Positions 49,935-58,041 are shown, counted from the stretch's first letter. The stretch: DNA of 64,000 bases from 40CM-4-68-19 sp036513415 (GCA_036513415.1 DATBZA010000059.1:1-64000); one strand, 5' to 3'. Program-made: numbers and translations. The notes: generated by a model not told the origin, from the letters alone.

Positions 49935-50057
49935 TGCGTGGCCCAACTGCTCGCGACGGACCTCGTTCAGCGCCCCGAACGGCTCCCGGCGCATGGCCTG
50001 TCACTCCAGTTCTGACGCCCTTGCCTCGGGGCGGCGCCGTCGATATGAAGCCGCGCC

Positions 50058-51776
50058 ATGGCCCCCTTCGTGGACGAGAAGCTCCAGGCAAGGATCCGCT
50101 CGTTCAACGAGCGCGGGCAGCTGGGGCCTGACCCGCTCGGCGCACGCTACGCGGAGCGCAGGGCCGGGTACTCGCTGTTCGCGCCCATGATGAGCGACGC
50201 GGACGTCGAGGCGCTGCGCGCGTACATCTTCTGCTACCGCGAGCTGCCGCCCCGCAACAAGCTGACGGTGCGCAACTTCATCGCCGGCGAGTGGAGGGCG
50301 CCCGCGTCCGGCGAGCACGCCACCATGACCTGTCCCGCGGACAAACGGGTGCAGCTCTTCGATGTGCCTGCTTCGGGAAAGCAGGACGTCGAGGCGGCGG
50401 TCTCCTCCGGCGACCAGGTGTGGAAGTCGTTGGCCTGGGCGGAGGAGGGGCTCGCGTACCGCAAGCACGTGGTCAAGAACGTCTCCCGCATCCTCGCGCA
50501 CTACACCGAGGAGTTCCTCCACGAGATCCGCCAGCAGATCCCGAAGACCAGGCTGGAGGCGGAAAAGGACTTCTTCGAGGCCAAGCGCGCCTGCGATCAC
50601 CTCGAGGGCAGCTCCGAGGCGGCCATCCAGGGGGAGATGGTGCCGGACATGATCGCCGGCCAGCGCTTCTGGCGCGACTCCTGGATGCCCGGCGGGCTCG
50701 CCGCGATCATCACTCCCATGAACTTCATCTGGGGCATCCCCATGATCCACCTGGCCGGCGCGTACCTGATCGGATGCCCGTGGATCCTCAAGGGGCATCC
50801 GTTCGCGGCCGCCACCAACACCTCGATGGTGCGCTGCTTCCTGGCGGCGGGCGCCGACCCGCGGTTCATCCAGAAGGTGGAGGGCTTCGGCAAGGGCATC
50901 GCGCCGCTCGCGACCGACCGCCGGGTCGCGGTCGTCGCGGTCACCGGGTCCTCGGACACCGCCCGCGCGATCTCCGCCGGCCGCGGGCTCGCGCGCACGC
51001 GCTTCGAAGGCGGCGGCTGCAACTGGTCGTGGGTGGACGACGGGTACGGCGACGACGAGCTGGAGAAGATCGCGGCCCGGCTCACCTATGCGAAGCTGGG
51101 GCTCTCCTCGCACAAGTGCACCGGCCTGCAGGGCGTGTCCGCGTCGAGGGCCACGCTGGACCGGCTGGTGCCGATGATCGCGGCGGAGATGGACCGGTGG
51201 CAGGTGGCCGATCCACGCAGCCACGAGGCGAGCGACAGGACCCTGGGGCCTCTGATGGTGCACAAGGCACAGACCGCGCTCGACCTCGTCGCAGAGGCGC
51301 GCAAGGCCGGGCTCAAGATCGTTCGCGAAGGTGGGCGGGCCTCCGGCGACTACGGCGCGAACGCGGAGGCCGTGAAACCGGCGCTCATCGACGGAGTCAC
51401 GCCGCAGACCACCCTCCGCCACGACTGGGACGGAAAGGGCGTCCGCGAGTACCGGATCGCCACCACCGAGCTGTTCATGCCCATCCTGGTGGCGATGCCG
51501 CTCGCCAGCTTCGAGGAGTTCATCCGGTTTTCCCTCTTCGAGAACCCGCACGATCTTGCCACCAGCATCTGGACGCGGGACGACCGCAAGCTGACCCGGG
51601 CCCGCCGCACGCTGGCCGGCATGCTGAAGGAGAACGACGGGACGGACTCCGCGCTGGAGTGGGAGGAGTTCGGCGCCTCGACCATCGGCGAGAGCGGGAA
51701 CATGGGCGTCGGCGAAGTGAAAGCGACGATGTCGATCTACGCGCGGCGGCAGAAGGGCCGCCATTTCGTGTTCTAG
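50058..51776 (+). CDS. aldehyde dehydrogenase, probable glutamate-semialdehyde (P5C) dehydrogenase
   Basis: A 572-aa ALDH-superfamily enzyme with an N-terminal extension of about 70 residues. The catalytic set is present: Asn222 in ITPMNFIWG, Glu317 in FEGGGCNW and Cys354 in SSHKCTGLQ, with the usual spacing. The surroundings of the cysteine and the GGGCNW loop are not those of betaine- or acetaldehyde-type enzymes. The placement before a two-subunit amine/proline dehydrogenase and proC makes P5C/glutamate-semialdehyde the likeliest substrate (inference from context). Its stop directly abuts the next ATG, so it is co-translated. ATG 50058 is 18 aa before the first conserved block. Confidence 0.78.
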   Translation: MAPFVDEKLQARIRSFNERGQLGPDPLGARYAERRAGYSLFAPMMSDADVEALRAYIFCYRELPPRNKLTVRNFIAGEWRAPASGEHATMTCPADKRVQLFDVPASGKQDVEAAVSSGDQVWKSLAWAEEGLAYRKHVVKNVSRILAHYTEEFLHEIRQQIPKTRLEAEKDFFEAKRACDHLEGSSEAAIQGEMVPDMIAGQRFWRDSWMPGGLAAIITPMNFIWGIPMIHLAGAYLIGCPWILKGHPFAAATNTSMVRCFLAAGADPRFIQKVEGFGKGIAPLATDRRVAVVAVTGSSDTARAISAGRGLARTRFEGGGCNWSWVDDGYGDDELEKIAARLTYAKLGLSSHKCTGLQGVSASRATLDRLVPMIAAEMDRWQVADPRSHEASDRTLGPLMVHKAQTALDLVAEARKAGLKIVREGGRASGDYGANAEAVKPALIDGVTPQTTLRHDWDGKGVREYRIATTELFMPILVAMPLASFEEFIRFSLFENPHDLATSIWTRDDRKLTRARRTLAGMLKENDGTDSALEWEEFGASTIGESGNMGVGEVKATMSIYARRQKGRHFVF

Positions 51777-52952
51777 ATGCGCATCTCGCTCGACGGGCAG
51801 GACATCGAGGCGCAGGAAGGCGACACCGTCGCGGCGGCGCTCTTGCGCGCGCGCATCACCACGTTCACCCGCTCGATCAAGTACCACCGGCCCCGGGGGC
51901 CCTTCTGCCTGGCCGGCTCCTGCGGCCAATGCTTGATGCGCGTGGACGGCATCCCCAGCCTGCCCGCCTGCCGCGTCAAGGCGCAAGAAGGGATGGCCTG
52001 CGAGCGGCAGAACGGGCCGCTCGGGGTGGAGAAGGACCTGTTCCGCGCCGCGGACTTCCTCTTTGCCGACGGACTCGACCATCACCACTTGCTGACGGGC
52101 TCGCGGCTGCTGGGCCGCGTCGCGCTCGAGGTGGCGCGCAGGCTGGCCGGGCTCGGCGAGCTGCCCGCTCGGGTCCCCGCTCCTGTTCGCGGCGAGCTGC
52201 GGGTGGTCGAGCTCGCGATCGTCGGCGGTGGCCCCGCGGGTCTCGCCGCTGCGCGTGCCGCCGGAGCGCGGGCGCTGCTGATCGAGCGCGAGGCGCGGAC
52301 CGGAGGCGGGGAGCTGCTCTTCGGGGTCGAGCCGGAGCACGGCGCCGGAAACGCCGGGTTGCTGCTCGATGCCGAGTGCGTGGGCCTCTACGCGAACGAC
52401 ACCAGAGTCCCGGGAAACGCGCTCCTGGCCGTGCGCCACCGCGACCGCATCCTGGCAATCGTCGCCGGGCGCGTGATCGTCGCCACCGGCGGAGTGTCGC
52501 AGCCCCTGCCGTTTCCCGGCGTCGACCGGCCCGGTGTCTACGCCGCCCGCGGCCTCCTGGGACTGAGCGCCAGGGTGGGCAGGAAGCTCGCGGTGGTCGG
52601 CGACGGCGATGAGCAGCAGCGCTGCGCGGAAGCGCTCAGCAAGCGCGGCTACGACATCGTCCTGGTCAGCGGCGTCCCGAGACGGGCCCTGGGCAATCCG
52701 GTGAAAGCCCTCGACGCCGGGGACGGCACCCGCGTCCGCTGCGACGCGGTGGCCATCGCGCTGCCGCCCGCGCCCCTGCACGAGCTGGCCAGCTGCGCCG
52801 GCGCCAACGCCCGGTTCGACGGCAAGGGCTTCCCGGTGGAGACCGACCAGGAGGGACGCACCAGCGTTCCCTGGCTGTTCGCGGCGGGCACGGTGGCCGG
52901 CAAGCCGGCCGTCCCTTCCGGCGAGATCGCGGGGAGCGCCGCGTGCCGCTGA
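51777..52952 (+). CDS. FAD/[2Fe-2S] dehydrogenase alpha subunit (HcnAB/proline-dehydrogenase type)
   Basis: A 391-aa fusion of an N-terminal [2Fe-2S] ferredoxin-like domain (Cys44, Cys49, Cys52 and Cys65 in a C-x4-C-x2-C-x12-C pattern) and an FAD-dependent pyridine-nucleotide-reductase-like domain (VGGGPAGLAAARAAG near residue 147). This is the front part of the alpha subunits of sarcosine oxidase, L-proline dehydrogenase, opine oxidase and HcnAB. Those usually also carry a BFD-type [2Fe-2S] domain at the C-terminus; here it is missing and instead opens the next protein. There is no GcvT-like folate domain, so it is not a true sarcosine oxidase. Confidence 0.8.
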   Translation: MRISLDGQDIEAQEGDTVAAALLRARITTFTRSIKYHRPRGPFCLAGSCGQCLMRVDGIPSLPACRVKAQEGMACERQNGPLGVEKDLFRAADFLFADGLDHHHLLTGSRLLGRVALEVARRLAGLGELPARVPAPVRGELRVVELAIVGGGPAGLAAARAAGARALLIEREARTGGGELLFGVEPEHGAGNAGLLLDAECVGLYANDTRVPGNALLAVRHRDRILAIVAGRVIVATGGVSQPLPFPGVDRPGVYAARGLLGLSARVGRKLAVVGDGDEQQRCAEALSKRGYDIVLVSGVPRRALGNPVKALDAGDGTRVRCDAVAIALPPAPLHELASCAGANARFDGKGFPVETDQEGRTSVPWLFAAGTVAGKPAVPSGEIAGSAACR

Positions 52953-54442
52953 GCGAGAAGGCGATCGTCTGCGCCTGCGAGGACGTGAGCGTCCACGACA
53001 TCGACGACGCGATCGCGCACGGCTTCGCCGACATCGAGAGCCTCAAGCGCTACACCGGCCTCGGCACCGGCCCCTGCCAGGGCAAGAGCTGCGAGGTCGG
53101 GGCGATGCGCATCTGCGCCCAGCGCAGGGCCGTGCCTCCCCAGGCGCAGGTCCCTTTTCGCGCGCGCCCTCCGCTCGTGCCCACCTCCTTGGCCGCCTAC
53201 GCCGGTCTGCCTGGCGAGGTGACCGGCCCGCGCATCGCCACGGCCGGCCTGCGCCCCACCTGGGGCAAGGGACCGCACCCGCTCCAGCCGCAGGCTCCGC
53301 TGCCGGACAGGGTGGATGTGGCGATCATCGGCGGTGGGATCATGGGCCTCGCGCTGGCGTGGAACCTGGCTGGGCGGGGCGCCGGGCGCATCCTGGTGCT
53401 CGAGCGCGGCTACCTGTGCGAGGGAGCCTCGGGCCGGAATGGCGGCGGCGTCCGGGCCCAGTGGACCACGCCGACTCTGATCGAGCTGGCGAAGGAGTCG
53501 ATCGAGTTCATGGGCCGCTTCGCCCAGGAGCTCGGGATCAACGTGTGGCTGCGCAAGGGAGGATACCTGTTCCTCGCCCACGACCAGGAGACGCTGAGCC
53601 GGATCGAGTACGGCGCCGATCTGCAGAAGAGATACGGCCTTCCCACCCGCGTGATCGGGCCGGGGGAGGCGGGCGAGATCGTGCCGCAGCTCGACACCTC
53701 GAAATTCATCGCCGCCTCCTGGAACCCGGAGGACGGCGTGGTGTTTCCCTGGCCCTTCCTCTGGGGCTACGCCGACGGCGCGCGCAGGCGTGGCGCGCTG
53801 GTCGAGCCGTTCACCCGCGCCTCCGGAATCGAGGTGAGCGATGGCCGCGTCCGGGCAGTGCAGACGGATCGCGGGCGCGTGGCGGCGGACCGGGTGGTGA
53901 TCGCCGCCGGGGCCTGGAGCCCCACCGTGGCCCGTCTCGCCGGCGTGGAGCTGCCCAACGTTCCCTACCGGCATGAGATCGTCTCCAGCGAACCGCTCAA
54001 GCCGTTCCTGGGCCCCCTGGTCTCGATGCTGGGCACCGGCCTGTACTTCTCGCAGTCGATGCGCGGCGAGATCGTGGGCGGCATGGGGGATCCAGAGGAG
54101 CCCCCCGGCTTGAACCAGACCTCGTCGCTGCGCTTCATGGCGCGCTACAGCAGGGCGCTCGGTGAGCTAATGCCACAGCTCCGAGCGGTGAAGCTCCTGC
54201 GCCAGTGGGCGGGTTGCTACGACGTCACGCCCGACCACTCGCCGGTCCTGGGCGAGACCCCGGGCGTGGCCGGCCTGCTCCAGATGAGCGGCTTCGTCGG
54301 CCACGGGTTCATGATGGCCCCCGCCGTCGGGCGGCGCATGGCGGAGTGGATGGGCGGGTCCAAGGACGAGATCTTCGAGCGCTACAATCTCCGCCGCTTC
54401 GCGGAAGGCCGCCTGATCCAGGAGACGTTCATCATCGGCTGA
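52943..54442 (+). CDS. BFD-[2Fe-2S] domain fused to FAD-dependent amine/proline dehydrogenase
   Basis: A 499-aa protein. Residues 1-60 form a BFD-like [2Fe-2S] domain (Cys10, Cys12, Cys45 and Cys50 in CACEDV and GTGPCQGKSC). After a linker, a DAO-type FAD domain starts with DVAIIGGGIMGLALAWNLAG, continues with GASGRNGGGVRAQW, and ends GCYDVTPDHSPVLGE and GFVGHGFMMAPAVG. This is the catalytic beta subunit of proline/sarcosine/opine-type dehydrogenases with the alpha subunit's BFD domain attached. It starts at GTG 52943, overlapping the alpha gene by 10 bp. Substrate is inferred from neighbours as proline or a related imino acid. Confidence 0.8.
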   Translation: MPLSEKAIVCACEDVSVHDIDDAIAHGFADIESLKRYTGLGTGPCQGKSCEVGAMRICAQRRAVPPQAQVPFRARPPLVPTSLAAYAGLPGEVTGPRIATAGLRPTWGKGPHPLQPQAPLPDRVDVAIIGGGIMGLALAWNLAGRGAGRILVLERGYLCEGASGRNGGGVRAQWTTPTLIELAKESIEFMGRFAQELGINVWLRKGGYLFLAHDQETLSRIEYGADLQKRYGLPTRVIGPGEAGEIVPQLDTSKFIAASWNPEDGVVFPWPFLWGYADGARRRGALVEPFTRASGIEVSDGRVRAVQTDRGRVAADRVVIAAGAWSPTVARLAGVELPNVPYRHEIVSSEPLKPFLGPLVSMLGTGLYFSQSMRGEIVGGMGDPEEPPGLNQTSSLRFMARYSRALGELMPQLRAVKLLRQWAGCYDVTPDHSPVLGETPGVAGLLQMSGFVGHGFMMAPAVGRRMAEWMGGSKDEIFERYNLRRFAEGRLIQETFIIG

Positions 54443-54466
54443 ACGCCTTTGTGCTACTCCGGGAGC

Positions 54467-55294
54467 ATGGGCACGGAAAAGAAGCTCGGGTTCATCGGCG
54501 CCGGCAACATGGGGGAGGCGCTGTTCAAGGGCCTCCTGAAGACGAAAGCAGCACGGCCGGAGCAGATCCACGTCAGCGCGCGCCGGCCGGAGCGCGTGCA
54601 GGAGCTGGTCAAGGCCTACGGCGTCCGGGGCGGCAGCAACGCCCAGGTGGCGCGCGAGAGCGACGTGGTCGTGCTCTGCGTCAAGCCGCAGATCCTCGAC
54701 CAGGTGCTGCGCGAAATCTCGCCCGAAGTCTCGCGCGAGAAGCTGATCGTCAGCGTGGCGGCGGGCGTTCCCATCGCCGCCATCGAGCGCCGACTGCACC
54801 CGCCGATGCGCATCGTTCGGGCCATGCCCAACACGCCGGCCACCGTGGGAGCAGCCGCGACTGCGCTCGCGCTCGGAGAGCACGCGACCGACGCGGACCT
54901 CGCCACGGCGCGCACCATCTTCGACAGCGTGGGCCTTACCGTCGTGCTCGAGGAATCCCAGCTCGACGCCGTCACCGGTCTCTCCGGCAGCGGCCCGGCC
55001 TACCTGTTCTTGATCATCGAGGCCCTTGCGGACGCCGGCGTCAAGGTCGGGCTCTCGCGGCGCGCGTCCCTGCAGCTCGCGGCGCAGACGGTCCTGGGGA
55101 GCGCGAAGCTGCTGATCGAGAGCGGGCAGCACCCCGGGATGCTGAAGGACGGCGTCACCAGCCCGGGCGGCACCGCGATCGCGGGCCTGCACACTCTGGA
55201 AGCGGGCGGCCTGCGCAACGTGCTGATGAACGCCGTCGAGGCCGCGACACGGCGCTCGCGCGAGCTGGGCGAGGAGTTCCTGCGCAAGCTATAG
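54467..55294 (+). CDS. proC: pyrroline-5-carboxylate reductase
   Basis: A 275-aa ProC that reduces P5C to proline with NAD(P)H. The N-terminal Rossmann loop is LGFIGAGNMGEALFKGLL; further blocks are VVLCVKPQ, RAMPNTPATVG, and the C-terminal TGLSGSGPAYLFLIIEALADAG and TSPGGTAIAGLHTLE signatures. ATG 54467 is 24 bp after the dehydrogenase stop; GGGAG lies just upstream. Finding proC directly after probable proline-to-glutamate enzymes suggests a combined proline-balance operon, or a recycling role for the intermediate. Confidence 0.96.
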   Translation: MGTEKKLGFIGAGNMGEALFKGLLKTKAARPEQIHVSARRPERVQELVKAYGVRGGSNAQVARESDVVVLCVKPQILDQVLREISPEVSREKLIVSVAAGVPIAAIERRLHPPMRIVRAMPNTPATVGAAATALALGEHATDADLATARTIFDSVGLTVVLEESQLDAVTGLSGSGPAYLFLIIEALADAGVKVGLSRRASLQLAAQTVLGSAKLLIESGQHPGMLKDGVTSPGGTAIAGLHTLEAGGLRNVLMNAVEAATRRSRELGEEFLRKL

Positions 55295-55301
55295 GCGGAC
55301 C

Positions 55302-55679
55302 ATGGACCTTCCCCGCATGCAGCTCGCGCCTCAGGGCGCTGCGAAAGAGGCGCTGGACGCGATTCCCGGCCTGCCGTCCGACCTGCGCGCGTTCCTCGAA
55401 CGGCACGACGGCGGCCGGGGCAAGGTCGGCAGCCGGCCGCTGATCCTCTGGAGCGCGGAGCAGATCGGCCGGGAAGCGCAGTCGCAGGAGGTCTCGCTCT
55501 CCACCCCGGGGTTGCTGCTGTTCGGCACCGACGGCGGCGCGGAGGGCTACGGGTACCTCGGTCGCCTGCGGCAGCGCCGCTACGGGCGCATCCCGCTGAT
55601 CGCGGCCGGCGCGCACGAGTTCGAGGGCCTGGCCGACTCCCTGGACGATCTGCTGCAGGCGCTCATCGAAGGCCGCTGA
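55302..55679 (+). CDS. SUKH (SMI1/KNR4)-domain protein
   Basis: A 125-aa protein with the SUKH pattern: LPSDLRAFLERHDGG near the start, ILWSAEQI, a LLLFGTDGGAEGYGYLGR core and a C-terminal FEGLADSLDDLLQALI. SUKH proteins include immunity proteins to polymorphic toxins as well as housekeeping members; no toxin gene is adjacent. It follows proC by 7 bp and its end overlaps the convergent selenoprotein candidate by 17 bp. Confidence 0.78.
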   Translation: MDLPRMQLAPQGAAKEALDAIPGLPSDLRAFLERHDGGRGKVGSRPLILWSAEQIGREAQSQEVSLSTPGLLLFGTDGGAEGYGYLGRLRQRRYGRIPLIAAGAHEFEGLADSLDDLLQALIEGR

Positions 55680-56211
55680 CCTGGCGCGCCTTTCTCAGCG
55701 CCTCGAGGAGCGCGGCCGGACCCGGATGGTCCCCCGGTCCCAGGCTCACGTACCGGTACGACACCTCGCCGGAAGGAAGCACCACCAGCGCGCCTCCTTG
55801 CTGCCAGGCATCGCCCGCTGTCCTCCCCTGGCGAAAACCGCGCACGAGCGCGCGCACCCAGCGCGCCACCGAGCGCGGGTTGAGCAGCGTCAGCACCCGG
55901 GACCGCTTGAAGCCGGCCAGGTCATATGCCTTGCGCGAGGGGTCGGTGAGCACCTCGACCGCCTGCGGGAAGCCGACATGCTGCGCCCACGATTTAGCCA
56001 TCGCCGGCCACCCGTTCCCAACCACCACGAGCTTGCCCCCGCCCTGCGCGAACTCCTGCTCGTGCGGCCGCAACTCGGCCGCTTGCTCACGGCACAACGC
56101 TCACCCGTAGTGCCGGACGAACACCACCACCGCCGGCTGATCCCGCCAGACTTCCCCAAGCCGAACGTCGCGCCCCTCGGTGTCCTTGACGACGACCTCC
56201 CCCAGCTCCAT
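55663..56211 (-). CDS. PRXL2/SelU-like thioredoxin-fold protein, probable selenoprotein (U-x-x-C)
   Basis: Read from ATG 56211, this strand encodes 36 residues ending FVRHYG, an in-frame TGA (56101-56103), then ALCREQAAEL and on to a normal stop at 55663, 182 aa in all. Both halves belong to one domain: AhpC/TSA_2 (PRXL2, which includes selenoprotein U), whose active site is R-(H/R)-(F/Y)-G-C-x-x-C-R-x-x. The TGA sits exactly at the first Cys, giving U37-A-L-C40. Downstream parts also fit (KLVVVGNGWPAMAKSW; VEVLTDPSRKAYDLAGFKRS; ALVVLPSGEVSYRYVS). A hairpin at SECIS distance follows. A thiol-disulfide or peroxide-reducing role is expected from the family. Alternatives are a TGC-to-TGA mutation or sequence error. 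Confidence 0.75.
56064..56082 (-). promoter_or_regulatory. candidate bacterial SECIS hairpin
   Basis: On the mRNA strand GCGGCCG-AGUUG-CGGCCGC forms a perfect 7-bp stem with a 5-nt loop that begins 26 nt after the UGA, inside the usual 16-37 nt window for bacterial SECIS elements, and has GU in the loop. Flanking UGCCGU can pair with ACG-A-GCA below it across an internal loop. It lies within coding sequence, as bacterial SECIS elements do. Confidence 0.6.
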
Positions 56212-56228
56212 GGACCCCCCCAAAAAGC

Positions 56229-56267
56229 CTCGGCGTGCTCGGCGTGCTCGGCGTTTGATCTGAAGCG
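56229..56267. repeat. 39-bp repeat with 9-bp period, copy 2
   Basis: CGGCGTGCT twice, then CGGCGTTTGATCTGAAGCG; two mismatches to 25286-25324. It fills most of the 68-bp gap between the PpiD gene's stop and the selenoprotein candidate's start. Confidence 0.8.
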
Positions 56268-56279
56268 TCCGCCTTCTTC

Positions 56280-57887
56280 CTAGAAGTCGTCCGGCGAGAA
56301 CGCCTCATGCCCCGGCCCGACGTCGTACGAGAGCACCTGCTCGTTCTCGACGATCTTCGCCTTCTTCCGCAGCCCCTCGACCCACTGCGCGTACAGCTCC
56401 CCTTGCTTCCGCCCGATCAGCCGCTCGCGGAGCGACTTCAGCTCGTTCGGATCGGGCTTCGAGATGTCCGCCCGCTCGCGCGACTTCACCCGGAACACGT
56501 ACCAGGTATCGCCTTCCTCGACCGGCGCCTGCGGAATCGCTCCCGCCTTTGTCTGCGCGAACACCGCGGCAGACAGGCCCGGCGCCTGCCCGATGCCGGG
56601 CAGGTAGCCGCCCGTCGGGTGGAACGTCTCGGTCTCGTTGGTCTGCGGGCTGGTGAACGCGCTGAAATCGAACTGGCCGGGCTCGGTCTTCTTCAGCGGG
56701 TAGAGGTCCTTGAGCTCCTTGCCCGCGCGGAGCTGCACCAGCGTTGCATCGGCCTTCTGCTTCGCCAGCTCCTTCGCCTTCTGCGACTTCACCAGGTCGA
56801 GCGCGATCTGCTTGCGAACCTCGTCCAGCCCTTGCAAGTGCGCCGGCCGCTCTTCCTCGGCTTTGAGAACGTGGAACCCGGAGCGATCCTTGAAGACCTC
56901 GCTGATCTGGCCCGGCTTCAGCTTGGCAGCCTGCTCTTCCAGGGTCTTCCCGTAGGGAGATTGGCCGCGGGCGACGAATCCGAGATCGCCGCCGTTCACC
57001 TTCGTCGCCTGGTCCTCGCTGCGCGTCTTGGCCACCTCGGCGAAGTCCTTGCCGCCCTTCACCTCCGCCAGCGCCTGATCGATCTTCTCGCGCGCCGCCT
57101 TCTCCTGGTCGCCGCTGGCGTTGGGCGGCAACGACACGGTGATGGCCCGCACCTTCATCGCCGCCGGCTGCGTCCAGCGCGTCACCTTCTCGTCCTCGTA
57201 CTTCTTGCCGATCTCCTCGCCGTGGGCCTTCATGCACTCCTCGGCCTCGGCGTCCGTGGCAGTCGCCGCGTCGCGGAACATGAACGGATTGAACCGGACC
57301 CAGGTGATGGCTGCGCTTTCGTGCTGCCCCGCGTATGCCGCCTTCACCTCGTCCTCGGAGACGTTGGCGCCGGCGATCGCGGCCTGCACCACCTTGCTGC
57401 GCAGCAGGTCGCGCCGGTACGCCTCCTCGAAGCGCTTGACGCTCATCCCGTAGCCGTTCTCGACCAGGCGCTTGTAGTAGTCGAAGCTGAACGTGCCGTC
57501 CTGCTGGAACTGCGGGCTCCTGGCGATGGCGTCGGCAACCTCGGTGTCGCCCACCCGGATGCCCAGATCGTCCGCCTGCTGGGCGATCAGCTCCTGGTCG
57601 ATCAGCCCCTTCAGCGTCTCGACCTTGAGATTGTCCTGCTTGGCGTTGTCGGTCGTGTACTTGCCGCCCCGCATCTGGGACATCTGCCGGAAGCGGTTGG
57701 AGTACGCCTGGGTGAAGTCGCTGGCGGTGACCAGCTCGCCGTTCACCCGCGCCGCCCAGGTCTCCGGCGTGCGCGTGCGGAAGCCCGAGGAACCGCGCCC
57801 GAAGGAGAAGATGAAGGTGAGGATGATCGCCCCGAAGATCAGGGCAATCAGCGAGGACTTCGCGTTCGACCGCATCACGTCGAGCAT
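56280..57887 (-). CDS. SurA/PpiD-type periplasmic peptidyl-prolyl isomerase
   Basis: A 535-aa membrane-anchored chaperone. One N-terminal span (SSLIALIFGAIILTFIFSFG) anchors it in the inner membrane, then comes a SurA_N-like helical domain (about 45-200) and a parvulin-type PPIase domain (about 245-365) with AKTRSEDQATKVNGGDLGFV, LKPGQISEVFKDRSGFHVLK. The C-terminal third (about 400-510) again looks like a chaperone segment. It probably aids folding of exported proteins next to the Sec exit. The domain order matches PpiD more than soluble SurA. It diverges from mreC, 154 bp away. Confidence 0.88.
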   Translation of the reverse strand: MLDVMRSNAKSSLIALIFGAIILTFIFSFGRGSSGFRTRTPETWAARVNGELVTASDFTQAYSNRFRQMSQMRGGKYTTDNAKQDNLKVETLKGLIDQELIAQQADDLGIRVGDTEVADAIARSPQFQQDGTFSFDYYKRLVENGYGMSVKRFEEAYRRDLLRSKVVQAAIAGANVSEDEVKAAYAGQHESAAITWVRFNPFMFRDAATATDAEAEECMKAHGEEIGKKYEDEKVTRWTQPAAMKVRAITVSLPPNASGDQEKAAREKIDQALAEVKGGKDFAEVAKTRSEDQATKVNGGDLGFVARGQSPYGKTLEEQAAKLKPGQISEVFKDRSGFHVLKAEEERPAHLQGLDEVRKQIALDLVKSQKAKELAKQKADATLVQLRAGKELKDLYPLKKTEPGQFDFSAFTSPQTNETETFHPTGGYLPGIGQAPGLSAAVFAQTKAGAIPQAPVEEGDTWYVFRVKSRERADISKPDPNELKSLRERLIGRKQGELYAQWVEGLRKKAKIVENEQVLSYDVGPGHEAFSPDDF

Positions 57888-57998
57888 CGGACCGCCACTC
57901 CGTCTGTTGGCTGGTGCGGTGGCCCAAAAGCACCGTCCGCACGGACGCTTGGAAAGCTTGACAGCCTAAAGAAGCCGGGCGACAGATGCAAGGGGAAA

Positions 57999-58031
57999 AA
58001 CCCGGGAAGAGACCGCCTTCTCCCCCGGGTT
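57999..58031. promoter_or_regulatory. hairpin in the mreC leader
   Basis: AACCCGGG (57999-58006) pairs with CCCGGGTT (58024-58031), with partial pairing of GAAG and CTTC inside, ending 10 bp before the mreC GTG. Its position over the ribosome-binding region could limit translation of the mre-mrd operon. A perfect TTGACA lies upstream at 57958-57963, but no good -10 box follows at 16-18 bp. Confidence 0.45.
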
Positions 58032-58041
58032 CTGAGCCTGC

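Noticed and set aside
49874..50131. A gene starting MQEGPTLPGRRRCEEVCP, also seen at 35845 on the minus strand
   Set aside because: Both frames start inside the 120-bp repeat and diverge completely after it. The shared peptide only reflects the DNA repeat.
51777..54442. Heterotetrameric sarcosine oxidase
   Set aside because: There is no GcvT-like folate-binding domain and no gamma or delta subunit gene. The layout fits HcnABC/proline/opine-type dehydrogenases better.
55663..56097. A 144-aa protein beginning with TTG at 56097 as the full gene
   Set aside because: It would lack the first strand and the redox residue of the PRXL2 domain, which are encoded in the same frame just upstream of a single TGA. 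The read-through reading explains both parts.
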